NCBI GenBank assembly: GCA_016839245.1
Contig: JAEOUN010000094.1
Coordinates: 1-34,877, forward strand
Source: Candidatus Thorarchaeota archaeon
Lineage (GTDB): Archaea; Asgardarchaeota; Thorarchaeia; Thorarchaeales; Thorarchaeaceae
Length of the DNA: 34,877 nt
Direction of reading: 5' to 3'
Under the pieces are notes generated by a model. It was not told the origin of the DNA. It saw only the letters and a program-made list of their open reading frames with translations, and made no database searches. The first letter of the stretch is position 1. The number at the start of each line of letters is the position of its first letter. Of the stretch, positions 15,953 through 24,381 are shown piece by piece. The translations under genes and the position numbers were made by a program.

Positions 15953-16537
15953 TTATCCTGTTAGGGGTTGTCCGCAACTTGGGCATGCTTTAGCTTGAGG
16001 CGAAATACCTTTTTTCCCACAATATGGGCAGTCAACTGAATCTAGAGGGGCTTTTGGTCTATCGTATTCTGGGGCTGGTGCTTTTGTTGAATAGGTTTTC
16101 CGAACAACATCAATTCCAGCCAGCATAGCAAAGATGCCTCCAAGGATTGTCGGAATCAGACCCAAAACAACAAATCCTCCTGAGGATTCCATATAGAGAA
16201 AACTGTTGATTAAAGCCAACAGGATTGCTCCAAATCCTGCCATGAGTCCACATGTAATACCATTTGCAGTTTCAACACCTCTCTGTACATAACCTCCTCC
16301 AATAGGTCTGTCTACAGTTCCGGTGACTCCTAGACCTGTCCAAGCGAATATTGCTCCAATAAAAAATACAGCTCCAAAAACTAAGACAATCCATTGTACA
16401 CCACTAAGTGCTTGTTGTACATAAGGAAAATCTTCTAGTAATCCTAAAGCGAAGGAAATCACTCCATATTGCACAAACATCAATATTGCTGCAATAATGT
16501 ACAGATAACTTGCTCTTTTTGATTTTGCAGTTTGCAT
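15953..16537 (-). CDS. Four-helix membrane protein with C-terminal zinc ribbon
   Basis: A 194-residue integral membrane protein of unknown function. Four hydrophobic helices are visible: ASYLYIIAAILMFVQYG, WIVLVFGAVFFIGAIFAW, GLMAGFGAILLALINSF and FVVLGLIPTILGGIFAML. A cytoplasmic tail follows with a zinc ribbon, CPYCGKKG ... CPSCGQPL. The frame is open up to an ATG at 16606. The TATA-like ATTATAAATT at 16611-16620 would then sit directly against that start, so I prefer the ATG at 16537, which has GGGAGAT upstream. It is one of four membrane proteins in the window with a zinc ribbon facing the cytoplasm. Confidence 0.75.
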   Translation of the reverse strand: MQTAKSKRASYLYIIAAILMFVQYGVISFALGLLEDFPYVQQALSGVQWIVLVFGAVFFIGAIFAWTGLGVTGTVDRPIGGGYVQRGVETANGITCGLMAGFGAILLALINSFLYMESSGGFVVLGLIPTILGGIFAMLAGIDVVRKTYSTKAPAPEYDRPKAPLDSVDCPYCGKKGISPQAKACPSCGQPLTG

Positions 16538-16610
16538 CGTCAACTGTATCTCCCATCCTAGCCAATTTAAGGCTACGAACTGATGCGCAACGCGAGAAAT
16601 AAACATACTT

Positions 16611-16620
16611 AATTTATAAT
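16611..16620 (-). promoter_or_regulatory. TATA box of the four-helix membrane protein gene
   Basis: ATTATAAATT on the minus strand lies about 75 bases before the chosen ATG at 16537. The divergent gap to the gene at 16752 is AT-rich and probably also carries the opposite promoter. Several AT runs (for example 16646-16661) are possible boxes, with no clear winner. Confidence 0.4.
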
Positions 16621-16751
16621 TTTATTAAAACGTCCATTAATTTGTAAAAAGATAAATTTAGAATCCCACCATTCCCTAATTCCCTCAATTAGAAAAATTC
16701 AATTTGGTTTGTATCTTGTCTTAGCGACTATCGGTTAGGAGAATGTAGCAT

Positions 16752-19700
16752 ATGCGATACGCCAATTACCAAATTAAGTATGGCTGGCTTGCACTATATC
16801 TTATCTTATCAATGATATTCATGATGCAATTACAAGTCACTCCTGCAAATATTTCTGAAATCAAGACTCCTGAGATTCAAGAGTTTCAACCACATGTTTT
16901 GGATTCTAAAATAGCAAAGCCTCATCTGGATGATCTCTATTACTCTAGATCTTCTTCTGATGAGTATGTGCTGAAAGAGGGTCTTCTAGATAGATTGGAA
17001 TCGCATGAGTGGCAGAAACTGGATGAACTTGCAAGAACTACATATGACCTCCCTGTTGCTCCAGATGTTGCATTTTACACGCCTCATGCACCAATTATCA
17101 TTGAGGACAACGAAGACTTCGCAGCCTGGCCAGGTGAGGGAACATCCGATACTCCCTATATCATCTCTGGACTTGAAATCTATATCACTGATGAGGATGC
17201 ATGTATCAAGATATCGAACACAGATGTCTATTTTGAGATACGTGATTGTTATCTCCATAGTAATTCTACTGAACCAACGAACATTGAACTATATTCGGTT
17301 GTAAATGGCTTAATTATCAATAACACCTGTGCAGATAGTAACATTGGCATATTCCTAAACAATACTAATTCCATCACAGTAGAAGATAATACATGTACAA
17401 ATCAGAGTCGCGCATGTATATATCTTAATGAGTCGCATGACATAATGGTTGACAATAATACAATTGTACAGGGTTGGTCTGGAATCTATCTTGAGAAGTC
17501 TGACTACACTACTATCAAAGATAATGATGTTGTGAATTGTCAAGTTGGGATTGATATCTATTGGTCCAGTGATCATAACACAATTTTCAGAAATGATGTC
17601 ATAAACAATCTTGTTTGTGGAATAGAATTGTACTTGGATTGTACTTACAACCTCATTGACAACAATACTTGTATTGACAATACCGGCCCGGGAATTGATA
17701 TTCATACAGCTGATCATAACACCGTTGTTGATAATTACTGTAACCATAATTACGGTGAAATCTCTCTAACTAATTTTGAAGCATGTTTCGTTGAAGGTAA
17801 TTATTTAAAATCATCAATGGGATCTGAAGGATTATATCTTGATAATGTTAACAACACAGTTATTCAAGACAACACTTTCTACGAAATCGAATTTTGTCTG
17901 TATATGAGTCACCGATGTTCCAATAATCTGATTCAGAATAATAATTTCACATTTTATGATTTTGGAATCATGGCTGGTGAATGTAACGGACTTGATATTA
18001 TTGACAATGACTTCGATAGCTTTGGCCATACTGCAGCAGTTGCTGTTAGTGATTGCAGTGGTGTACTTGTCCAAAACAATTACGGCACAAATTCGCAGTT
18101 CATCTTCATTGCTGAAAGTAGTGATCATGTCCAAATAATCAACAATCGGTGTGAGAATTATGAGAGTGGTATAATACTTGGAAATACAGACCACTCTTTT
18201 ATTGAAGATAATTACTGTAATATAGGCTCAGAGGGGATTGGAATCTATGAATCATATGATGCTATTGTTGACAACAATACAGTCACTTACAATGCGAACG
18301 GAATTTCATTCTATGGTTCAATTCTTGGTTTTGTGACAAATAATAACTGCACCACAAATGATAAAGGAATTTATTCAGAGGATAGTAAAGAACTATCAGT
18401 TGAGGACAATCTCCTTCATGACTACGTGAAGGGTATTTATTTTGTTTCGACTAACAATTCAGAAATTCTCTATAATACTGTTGAAAATGGGGATACTGGA
18501 ATCCTTGTTGAATCCTCGTTCGCTATTGATATCATTGGAAATGATGTCTTTGATAATTCAGATGAAAAGTCTGGAATCCATGTTTCTGCCAGCGAGTATG
18601 TTCTGATATCTGAAAACAATTGTACAGCTGCTACGGTTCCATCAATCCATATTGACATATCAAGATACTGCACAGTGACAAAGAATATTATAACTGAAAC
18701 TATCGATGGTGTTGTTTTAACAAATACAAATCATACTGTAATCACTGAGAACACTATCACATTAGGGCAAGGATATGGAATAGGTCTTTGGAGTTCTAGT
18801 TTCAACACTGTCAATAATAATCGTGTTGCAAATATCAGTGGTTGGGAAGGATGGGCTTTAATCTGTGATGGAATCAATAATACGTTCACTTACAATATTG
18901 GATGTAATAGCACATACGGATTCTGGATTGAAGACGCTCTAAATTGCTTGCTCTCACACAATATACTCTATGGAAACAAACAAGCATTTCGGTTTGATTC
19001 AACCTGTGAGAACAATACCCTGACATGGAATATCTTTGAAGATAATCTACAGAACGGAACGGACAACTCAATTGGCGCCTGGATTGATTATAATTACTGG
19101 TCTAACTATGAGGGTGTTGATGCAAATGGTGATGGTATTGGGGACACTCCACATCCAATTGACGGAACTGCTTTGAATAATGACACCCATCCATTGGTCT
19201 ACTATCCAACCTTGCCTTCTTGGTCTGAAGAACCAACAGATCAAATTGCAGAGTATGGAATGGACTTCTCATACAAACTGTCCCTTACGATGACCTCAAA
19301 ATTAGCCCCCATATCTGAATGGTGGTTGAATGGAACTGATTTTGTGGTCGATGATGGTGTCATTACTAACGTTGATGCCCCTGCTCCTGGTGTCTATTTC
19401 TTAGAAATCAGAGCATACAATCTGTATGGGTTCTATCTGAATGGATTCTTCACTATTGCAGTCGCAGACACAATCTCTCCGACCATTATTGGTCCAGATG
19501 ACTTCAGTTATACTGTTGGCGCAAGAGGTCATATCATTACTTGGGATCCTAGTGACTTAGGTCCTTCAAGCTATAGTCTGAGTCTTGATGGTGTTGTCGT
19601 GAAATCTGGTATATGGAATACAACTCTTGAGAACATCACATACTCAGCTGACGGTTTAGACATCGGTGAACATACCTTCATTCTAACGGTTACTGACATT

Positions 19701-19850
19701 GGCGGCAATTCTGCATCAGACAGTGTTGTAGTTACAGTTGTTGGTGGTATCAACACAACGATGCTTCTGCTAGCTATAGGAGCTAGTGGAGCACTCCTTG
19801 CAGTCATTGTCATTGTATATCTCGTTAGAAAGAAAGGAACTAACACGTAG
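16752..19850 (+). CDS. Large surface protein: NosD-like right-handed beta-helix, Ig-like domains, C-terminal anchor
   Basis: A 1032-residue secreted protein. A signal segment lies at about 10-30. From about residue 110 (HAPIIIEDNEDFAAWPGEGT) to about 800 there are many ~23-residue turns of the NosD/CASH right-handed parallel beta-helix. They show the typical alternating pattern ending in NN(T/N)(C/I), for example VEDNTCTNQS and IQDNTFYEIE. The helix ends in the family's NYWSNYEG ... DANGDGIGDTPHPI segment. Two Ig/cadherin-like domains (about 820-905 and 908-998) and a membrane helix (about 1004-1026) with RKK follow. Such proteins are abundant on archaeal surfaces and may bind carbohydrates or proteins; substrate unknown. 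There are many Asn-X-Ser/Thr sites. The ATG at 16752 follows AGGAG at 16737-16741. A strong terminator lies just after it. Confidence 0.88.
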   Translation: MRYANYQIKYGWLALYLILSMIFMMQLQVTPANISEIKTPEIQEFQPHVLDSKIAKPHLDDLYYSRSSSDEYVLKEGLLDRLESHEWQKLDELARTTYDLPVAPDVAFYTPHAPIIIEDNEDFAAWPGEGTSDTPYIISGLEIYITDEDACIKISNTDVYFEIRDCYLHSNSTEPTNIELYSVVNGLIINNTCADSNIGIFLNNTNSITVEDNTCTNQSRACIYLNESHDIMVDNNTIVQGWSGIYLEKSDYTTIKDNDVVNCQVGIDIYWSSDHNTIFRNDVINNLVCGIELYLDCTYNLIDNNTCIDNTGPGIDIHTADHNTVVDNYCNHNYGEISLTNFEACFVEGNYLKSSMGSEGLYLDNVNNTVIQDNTFYEIEFCLYMSHRCSNNLIQNNNFTFYDFGIMAGECNGLDIIDNDFDSFGHTAAVAVSDCSGVLVQNNYGTNSQFIFIAESSDHVQIINNRCENYESGIILGNTDHSFIEDNYCNIGSEGIGIYESYDAIVDNNTVTYNANGISFYGSILGFVTNNNCTTNDKGIYSEDSKELSVEDNLLHDYVKGIYFVSTNNSEILYNTVENGDTGILVESSFAIDIIGNDVFDNSDEKSGIHVSASEYVLISENNCTAATVPSIHIDISRYCTVTKNIITETIDGVVLTNTNHTVITENTITLGQGYGIGLWSSSFNTVNNNRVANISGWEGWALICDGINNTFTYNIGCNSTYGFWIEDALNCLLSHNILYGNKQAFRFDSTCENNTLTWNIFEDNLQNGTDNSIGAWIDYNYWSNYEGVDANGDGIGDTPHPIDGTALNNDTHPLVYYPTLPSWSEEPTDQIAEYGMDFSYKLSLTMTSKLAPISEWWLNGTDFVVDDGVITNVDAPAPGVYFLEIRAYNLYGFYLNGFFTIAVADTISPTIIGPDDFSYTVGARGHIITWDPSDLGPSSYSLSLDGVVVKSGIWNTTLENITYSADGLDIGEHTFILTVTDIGGNSASDSVVVTVVGGINTTMLLLAIGASGALLAVIVIVYLVRKKGTNT

Positions 19851-19860
19851 GAATGCGCTA

Positions 19861-19896
19861 GGATTCTGCTCTCTGCAGAATCCATTTCTTTTTTTT
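19861..19896. terminator. Strong terminator between convergent genes
   Basis: A perfect 9-bp stem, GGATTCTGC (19861-19869) and GCAGAATCC (19875-19883), with a 5-base loop, followed by a T-rich run (19885-19896) containing eight consecutive T. It lies 10 bases after the stop at 19850 and 9 bases before the end of the opposing gene at 19905. Confidence 0.85.
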
Positions 19897-19904
19897 AAAG
19901 AGCT

Positions 19905-20648
19905 CTACAAATCATATGATCTATATTCCCGGGCTCTTGATGGTTCTTGATCATAGTCGTCTGTTCTTCTCTCTTTAATGTCTTCTTTTCCAATGCAAAT
20001 TCCTCCGAGAACGAAGAAAAATGACCCTATGATGATTGTAAATTTATAGGTACTCCAATCTATCAACTCAGGATATATTGAGGATAACGTTTCTTGTGAA
20101 AGTATAACACGTGCGGCTCCATATCCCTGCATAATAACTCCTTCATCATAGAATGTGAAATCCGCATCGATAATATAGAGACCTGGATTTAGACTGAGTG
20201 TCTTCTCATAACTGACGAGAGATTCATTCTCACCTGCAGTCAGATTTACATTGAGCGTTTCGATAAGGTCACCATGTAGATAGAAATCAAGAATAATATC
20301 GATAGATTGTTCAGGATATAGATCACTATGAATGAGTACGTTGGTATCTCTTACATATGCGATACCAGGTTCATATACAATGAATCGTATCTCAGTATCT
20401 TCATACAGATAGGTATCTCTGTTGTTAGTTCCTCTATAGTCCTGAATTGGCGTAATGCCCATCTGAAGAATGATAAATATTGAAATTACAAAAGCAATTG
20501 ATGGTAAGAGTAAAGGCATTCTCTGGAAGACTCCACGGTTTCCCGGTCCCCTTCTGATTCTTGTAATGAGGCTGTACAAGAGAAATAAGACTGCTATAAA
20601 TCCTGCCCACCCAGCCACAATGAAAAAGCTCTCCGTTGCTGCTCCCAT
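19905..20648 (-). CDS. Unrecognised membrane protein with extracellular beta domain
   Basis: A 247-residue protein with two N-terminal membrane helices (about 8-27 and 46-63) and one C-terminal helix (about 212-230). The ~145-residue extracellular part between them is rich in beta strands (IRFIVYEPGIAYVRDTNVLI, SIDIILDFYLHGDLIETLNV, GLYIIDADFTFYDEG), like an immunoglobulin- or adhesin-type sandwich. The C-terminal tail is charged and Tyr/Arg-rich. I do not recognise a family. The ATG at 20648 has GAGG four bases upstream on the minus strand. It converges on the beta-helix surface protein gene. Confidence 0.7.
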   Translation of the reverse strand: MGAATESFFIVAGWAGFIAVLFLLYSLITRIRRGPGNRGVFQRMPLLLPSIAFVISIFIILQMGITPIQDYRGTNNRDTYLYEDTEIRFIVYEPGIAYVRDTNVLIHSDLYPEQSIDIILDFYLHGDLIETLNVNLTAGENESLVSYEKTLSLNPGLYIIDADFTFYDEGVIMQGYGAARVILSQETLSSIYPELIDWSTYKFTIIIGSFFFVLGGICIGKEDIKERRTDDYDQEPSRAREYRSYDL

Positions 20649-20826
20649 TTTTCCTCATGCTATTTATACGTAGAAGGAATTTTAATTCTTGCATAGATTT
20701 CGCTCTTTATAATTAGGAAAAAGCGGACCCACAATGTCTTGATTGAATCCACCTGATCCGTAGAATTCATGTATGAAGAAACGAGTGTATCATAAAATCA
20801 ACAGGCGTTTTGATTGTCGCATATCG
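20649..20826. other. 178-base gap between two minus-strand genes
   Basis: No gene was found. It contains TATAAATA read on the minus strand (20661-20668), close to the ATG at 20648, and a GAATT/AATTC inverted repeat at 20677-20688. AATCAA/TTGATT around 20798-20818 lies downstream of the stop at 20827. Confidence 0.35.
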
Positions 20827-22044
20827 CTAGTCGAGTAGTCTCTTTTCTCCCTGGATTTTTTGTATCTCTGTAATGTCTTGCGTGACTTCCAAGCATCCCA
20901 AATACTCTCCTTCCGAATTACGAACAGGAAAATACCTAATGTAGATGAGTTTACCACCAAGATTGATCCAGAACTCTGCTTTGTCACGTTTTCCCTCTTT
21001 AAAATCAGTGAGAATCTGTTCAACCTTATCCACGCTCTTTTGTGGATGACATTTACGTACCTCTCTTCCCACGATTGATTTAGAACGGACAAAAATTCTC
21101 TCTGGTGAGAGACTAAAATATTGAACATTATCATTGGCATTAACGAATGTAATATCAATTGGCAGAGCATTTAGCACTGCTTCAAGAGTATCTTTGTTCA
21201 TTGACCCGCTTTCGAATTGTATCATTCCATCCATTTCCTTTCCTCCTGTACCTTTTTCTGTGACCTCCAATCCTAGTACACTTACCGGTGTATAAATTCC
21301 ATAGCCAATTTCATCAAAATCACTCCTTGCAGCATTCCACTCGTCCTCTGTGAACAATTTCAAAGATGTCTGAAAGAGGATATTATTCTCTTTGAAGAAG
21401 TGACTGGAGAGAGTCTCTGAAAGTGATATAGCTGATAACCTTAATTGCTCAAGAGTCTTTTGATCAAATCTAGGTCCATTTTCAATTGTATCAAAAATGG
21501 TCTTCTCTAGACTTCGTACTATGTCATGCTCTGACCACATGATTGCTGGAGGCTGCACGATCCCATATGCCTCCAATCTTGGAAACAGTACATTCTCCTC
21601 TCGTTGATAGTGGTTTGCAGAGTTTCTCAAGACTTCTACTGATTCCATTATACCTCTAACTATGTCTGAAGTGGGCGGTTCTTTATAGTTCTCTGAACAC
21701 ACTTGAACCAACTCTGCCAACCCAATTGCTGCACTGAGGATAATCTTGTGTTCAGTCATCAGGATATGAATCGGATGGGTGTCAGGGAGATCTTCGTTTG
21801 GTTCCTGCAAAGTATCTTTGAATAGTTCAAGATGAACATCGCAAAGACTCTGAATCTTCTCTCTTGGAATGCCTTCTTCTATCAATTCTTCTTCGATTTT
21901 TGAAATTTCTAAAGGACTTGCGTCTCTGAGTATCTCTTTAAACTCTTCTTTCACATCTTTAACTTCTGCACCTGAATGCAATTTTTCTACTGCTGCCTTC
22001 AGTTTTTTCTTCCGTTCTTCCATCTCTTTCGGTCCGATTTTCAT
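20827..22044 (-). CDS. DUF438 - hemerythrin - PAS protein
   Basis: A 405-residue cytoplasmic protein in the known DUF438/hemerythrin/PAS order. The charged helical N-terminus (about 5-80) is DUF438. The hemerythrin HHE domain (about 88-235) shows all expected iron ligands: TEHKIIL, HYQREENVLFP (HxxxE), SEHDIVR and HFFKENNILF (HxxxE). A PAS domain (about 290-400; LPIDITFVNANDNVQYFS through LEVTQDITE) closes it. Members are thought to sense oxygen, nitric oxide or redox state through the di-iron site. No kinase or output domain is fused, so signalling must go through a partner. ATG at 22044 (nine bases after GGAG) is preferred; ATG at 22050 and TTG at 22059 are alternatives. It is divergent from an HxlR regulator. 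Confidence 0.9.
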   Translation of the reverse strand: MKIGPKEMEERKKKLKAAVEKLHSGAEVKDVKEEFKEILRDASPLEISKIEEELIEEGIPREKIQSLCDVHLELFKDTLQEPNEDLPDTHPIHILMTEHKIILSAAIGLAELVQVCSENYKEPPTSDIVRGIMESVEVLRNSANHYQREENVLFPRLEAYGIVQPPAIMWSEHDIVRSLEKTIFDTIENGPRFDQKTLEQLRLSAISLSETLSSHFFKENNILFQTSLKLFTEDEWNAARSDFDEIGYGIYTPVSVLGLEVTEKGTGGKEMDGMIQFESGSMNKDTLEAVLNALPIDITFVNANDNVQYFSLSPERIFVRSKSIVGREVRKCHPQKSVDKVEQILTDFKEGKRDKAEFWINLGGKLIYIRYFPVRNSEGEYLGCLEVTQDITEIQKIQGEKRLLD

Positions 22045-22050
22045 TTTCAT

Positions 22051-22144
22051 TGACTCCAAATTACATATGTTATCTATCGTTAATATTTTATGTATCTACT
22101 ATTATAAGTATACTAGTTACCAAAAAGAAAGTATATCTACGGTG
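22051..22144. promoter_or_regulatory. Divergent promoter region between hemerythrin and HxlR genes
   Basis: About 95 AT-rich bases between the two divergent starts. It holds ATTATAAGTA (22101-22110) as a possible TATA box and the 8-base palindrome AGTATACT (22107-22114). A near-repeat, AAGTATAC/AAAGTATA, is at 22106 and 22128. A site for the HxlR-type regulator would be expected here, but none can be assigned from one sequence. Confidence 0.35.
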
Positions 22145-22150
22145 ATGAAC

Positions 22151-22555
22151 ATGCGTTCAATGACTGTACGGACGAAGGATTCGGCTGAAAATTGTCCTAT
22201 CTTTATTGTCACACGAATACTCGGGAAACGATGGGCTATTCTTGTTCTACAAGAATTACTTGCTTCAAAAAATCCACAAGGCGCTAAATTTGGTGAAATT
22301 CATCGCACTCTTAGTTGGATAAGTCCAAAAGTGCTAACTCAACGACTACGGGAGTTGGAGAATGAAGGAATTGTTAGAAGAATTATAGATACGAAGAAAA
22401 TGCCAGCTCGAGTGCATTATATCTTAACAGAGAAAGGACTTGATTTTGCTCCTATTCTTGATAAAATGCAAGAGTGGGGGATACGATATGGCGGGGAAAA
22501 GACAGTCGGTTGTCTAGGTAATGGTACCATGAACTGCAGTGAATGCAAGATCTAA
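22151..22555 (+). CDS. HxlR-family winged-helix transcription regulator
   Basis: A 134-residue DNA-binding protein. The HxlR signature is complete: CPIFIVTRILGKRWAILVL, then FGEIHRTLSWISPKVLTQRLRELENEGIVRR as recognition helix and wing, then VHYILTEKGLDFAPILDKMQEWG. Cys15 is at the family's redox-reactive position, and the C-terminus adds Cys121, Cys129 and Cys132 (GCLGNG, NCSEC). A thiol- or metal-based switch is therefore plausible (inference). The frame is open far upstream, but GGTGAT at 22141-22146 matches the 16S end and favours the ATG at 22151; ATG 22145 or 22160 are possible. The divergent neighbour is a hemerythrin/PAS protein, its likely target. Confidence 0.9.
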   Translation: MRSMTVRTKDSAENCPIFIVTRILGKRWAILVLQELLASKNPQGAKFGEIHRTLSWISPKVLTQRLRELENEGIVRRIIDTKKMPARVHYILTEKGLDFAPILDKMQEWGIRYGGEKTVGCLGNGTMNCSECKI

Positions 22556-22568
22556 CTTCTCATTGTTC

Positions 22569-23219
22569 TTATTGGGATTCATTAGATGAAAGAATCCTAG
22601 ATAAATGCCCGTGATAATGAAAATAATCAACTAGCCATAGCCACGCCATCGCTATAAATGCAGCAAGCATCTCAAATATCGCAATGCTGAGTTCTATCCA
22701 TTGTTGGAATATTAGAATAAGATTTCCAAGAGCCAAGAGAATGGATACTATTGCAAGATCTCTAATCTCTTTGAATCGAAGCCATACCAGACCTGTGAGA
22801 CCAATTACGAACGGAATTGAGAGAAAGAAGGGAACTGCTGTCCAATAATGCAAGATACCAAAATCCTCTGAGAAGACTCCAATTCCAATTAGGAGTATTG
22901 CTGATCCTGCATAGATTAGAATCGTAAATTTGGATGGAGTATCATGGATTTGCTTCACTAATGATAGGATGAAGATTAAGATACAAGAACCTGATATAAT
23001 CAGTCCACAATTGAAGATTATGGCACTCAATACTTGATAATCTCCAAGATCTGTTCTAAACCAACTTCCAAGATCGCTTAGAGCATTACTTGCCCAATCA
23101 AATCCTGGTTGTATTAATATCGCAAAAGCTATTGCGGAAAATGAAATGATTGGTCCAAGGAATCCCAGAATATTTGCTCTTGGTATTTTTTTCACAGATG
23201 CAAAGAAACTCATTTTCAT
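22569..23219 (-). CDS. DUF998-like membrane protein, downstream copy
   Basis: A 216-residue protein with six hydrophobic helices. It carries the DUF998 hallmark near the N-terminus (GPIISFSAIAFAILIQPGFD, then NALSDLG) and basic residues in short loops. Function of the family is unknown. Its ATG at 23219 overlaps the stop of its upstream paralogue (TAATG), with GAGGT just ahead, so the two are translationally coupled and perhaps form a heterodimer. A longer open frame reaching 23288 lies inside the paralogue and is not needed. Confidence 0.8.
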   Translation of the reverse strand: MKMSFFASVKKIPRANILGFLGPIISFSAIAFAILIQPGFDWASNALSDLGSWFRTDLGDYQVLSAIIFNCGLIISGSCILIFILSLVKQIHDTPSKFTILIYAGSAILLIGIGVFSEDFGILHYWTAVPFFLSIPFVIGLTGLVWLRFKEIRDLAIVSILLALGNLILIFQQWIELSIAIFEMLAAFIAMAWLWLVDYFHYHGHLSRILSSNESQ

Positions 23220-23887
23220 TATACCTCTATGGAACTTATCCTGTTTAATTTTCCTCTGTATTGGAGCAGGTTGACAATCCACAACCACATGATTGCAGAT
23301 GATGCAGTTACAATCTCAGGGACTGCTTGATGCCAAATTGATGTACCAAGAAAATAGTCCGCCCACATGATGACTGAAATGAAGGGTATTAATATTGAAA
23401 TGGCTGAGAACCATCTAAGCTCGGGATATCTTAACCATACTATTCCCACAATCCACATGGCAAATGGAAAGGTAAGAAAGAAACCAATAGAGACCCAAAA
23501 GTGAACACTTAGACCTGCGATGATTGCTGCTCCAACATCTTCTGAAAATAAACCAACACCAATGAGGAAACACATCGACGCAAAAAGTGGAATTAGCCCA
23601 ATTCTTGTAGGAATATCTTTTGTCCACTTGAAAAACCAAATGGAATATAATAACATCAGAATTCCTGTGCTTATTAGCCCCACATTGAAGACAAGTGCAC
23701 TAGCAAACTTGTACGGTCCTAGATCTAATCGAGTATAATGCCCTAGGTCGCTCAATGCATTCTCGAACCAGTCAAAGCCAGGAGAGAGGATAATTGCCAA
23801 AAATATTGCACCCAGTGCGATGAACGGTCCAAAGAATCCAATTTTTGTATATCTGGGCATCTCTCTTATTTCTTTAACAAATGACAT
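23219..23887 (-). CDS. DUF998-like membrane protein, upstream copy
   Basis: A 222-residue protein with six predicted membrane helices. It is clearly homologous along its full length to the next gene: GPFIALGAIFLAIILSPGFD and NALSDLG near the start, GVGLFSEDVGA in the middle, and AIMWLWIVNLL near the end. It arose by tandem duplication. The minus-strand ATG at 23887 has no ribosome binding site, but a TATA-like TTTTATACG lies about 30 bases upstream (23913-23921), suggesting a nearly leaderless transcript. Function unknown. Confidence 0.8.
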   Translation of the reverse strand: MSFVKEIREMPRYTKIGFFGPFIALGAIFLAIILSPGFDWFENALSDLGHYTRLDLGPYKFASALVFNVGLISTGILMLLYSIWFFKWTKDIPTRIGLIPLFASMCFLIGVGLFSEDVGAAIIAGLSVHFWVSIGFFLTFPFAMWIVGIVWLRYPELRWFSAISILIPFISVIMWADYFLGTSIWHQAVPEIVTASSAIMWLWIVNLLQYRGKLNRISSIEV

Positions 23888-23943
23888 AGACCAAATCTAT
23901 TGATATCTTCTCGTATAAAATTACTGGGTCGCAATAGATGAGG

Positions 23944-23951
23944 TTTAAATT
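23944..23951 (+). promoter_or_regulatory. TATA box for the zinc-ribbon membrane protein gene
   Basis: TTTAAATT preceded by AGG lies about 48 bases before the TTG start at 23996. That allows a short leader containing the GGGTTGAT ribosome binding site at 23983-23990. Confidence 0.4.
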
Positions 23952-23995
23952 CTTTCCAATTCATTCCTAATATAGAACAAATGGGTTGATTGAAA

Positions 23996-24340
23996 TTGTC
24001 GGATAAAATTGAATGCCCGTATTGTGGAACTACTGTTGATATAAAAGGTCGAGATCTCTCCTATGATGAGAAAGCAATACTTCGATGTCCAAGTTGTGGC
24101 GGTCGATTTGAGTACATGGAAGGATTCGGAGCATTTTCACTTCCTGATGATGAGTCGGTGAGACAACCTCGTATTTATTACGAAGGTTCATATCCTAGTG
24201 GCTCACATGATTCTTGGAAATCCGAACCGGGACCCACACCAGAACAAAATTGTTCGAAATGCTGCGAAATGTGTGTGTGTCTCATAATTCTCTTCATGTT
24301 AATTCCATTCTTCACAATCCTGAGTCGTTTCTGGTGGTAG
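23996..24340 (+). CDS. Tail-anchored zinc-ribbon protein with Cys-rich juxtamembrane motif
   Basis: A 114-residue protein. Cys7, Cys10, Cys31 and Cys34 (CPYCG, CPSCGG) form an N-terminal zinc ribbon, followed by a Pro/Ser/Gly-rich linker. Five cysteines directly before and at the start of the membrane helix (CSKCCEMCVC, 86-95) precede one C-terminal hydrophobic helix (about 96-112). The cysteine cluster could bind metal or, as in eukaryotic CCxC motifs, be acylated; this is speculation. I prefer the TTG at 23996 over the TTG at 23990 because of spacing from GGGTTGAT. A paralogue follows 41 bases downstream. Function unknown. Confidence 0.7.
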   Translation: MSDKIECPYCGTTVDIKGRDLSYDEKAILRCPSCGGRFEYMEGFGAFSLPDDESVRQPRIYYEGSYPSGSHDSWKSEPGPTPEQNCSKCCEMCVCLIILFMLIPFFTILSRFWW

Positions 24341-24381
24341 GTTGAGAGGGATATGCTTCACAAGCAAATTGAGGACAATCT

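Noticed and set aside
17355..18194. Long minus-strand open frames inside the beta-helix gene
   Set aside because: They arise from the repeated Asn/Asp-rich codons of the sense gene, which give Val/Ile-rich antisense frames without starts or family pattern.
16752..19850. Repeated motifs in the DNA as a tandem repeat or CRISPR-like array
   Set aside because: The periodicity is at protein level (beta-helix turns) and the DNA copies are diverged. No direct repeats of constant spacing were seen anywhere in the window.
21869..22150. N-terminal extension of the HxlR regulator frame
   Set aside because: It overlaps the divergent hemerythrin gene and has no family similarity; GGTGAT at 22141-22146 fixes a start near 22151.
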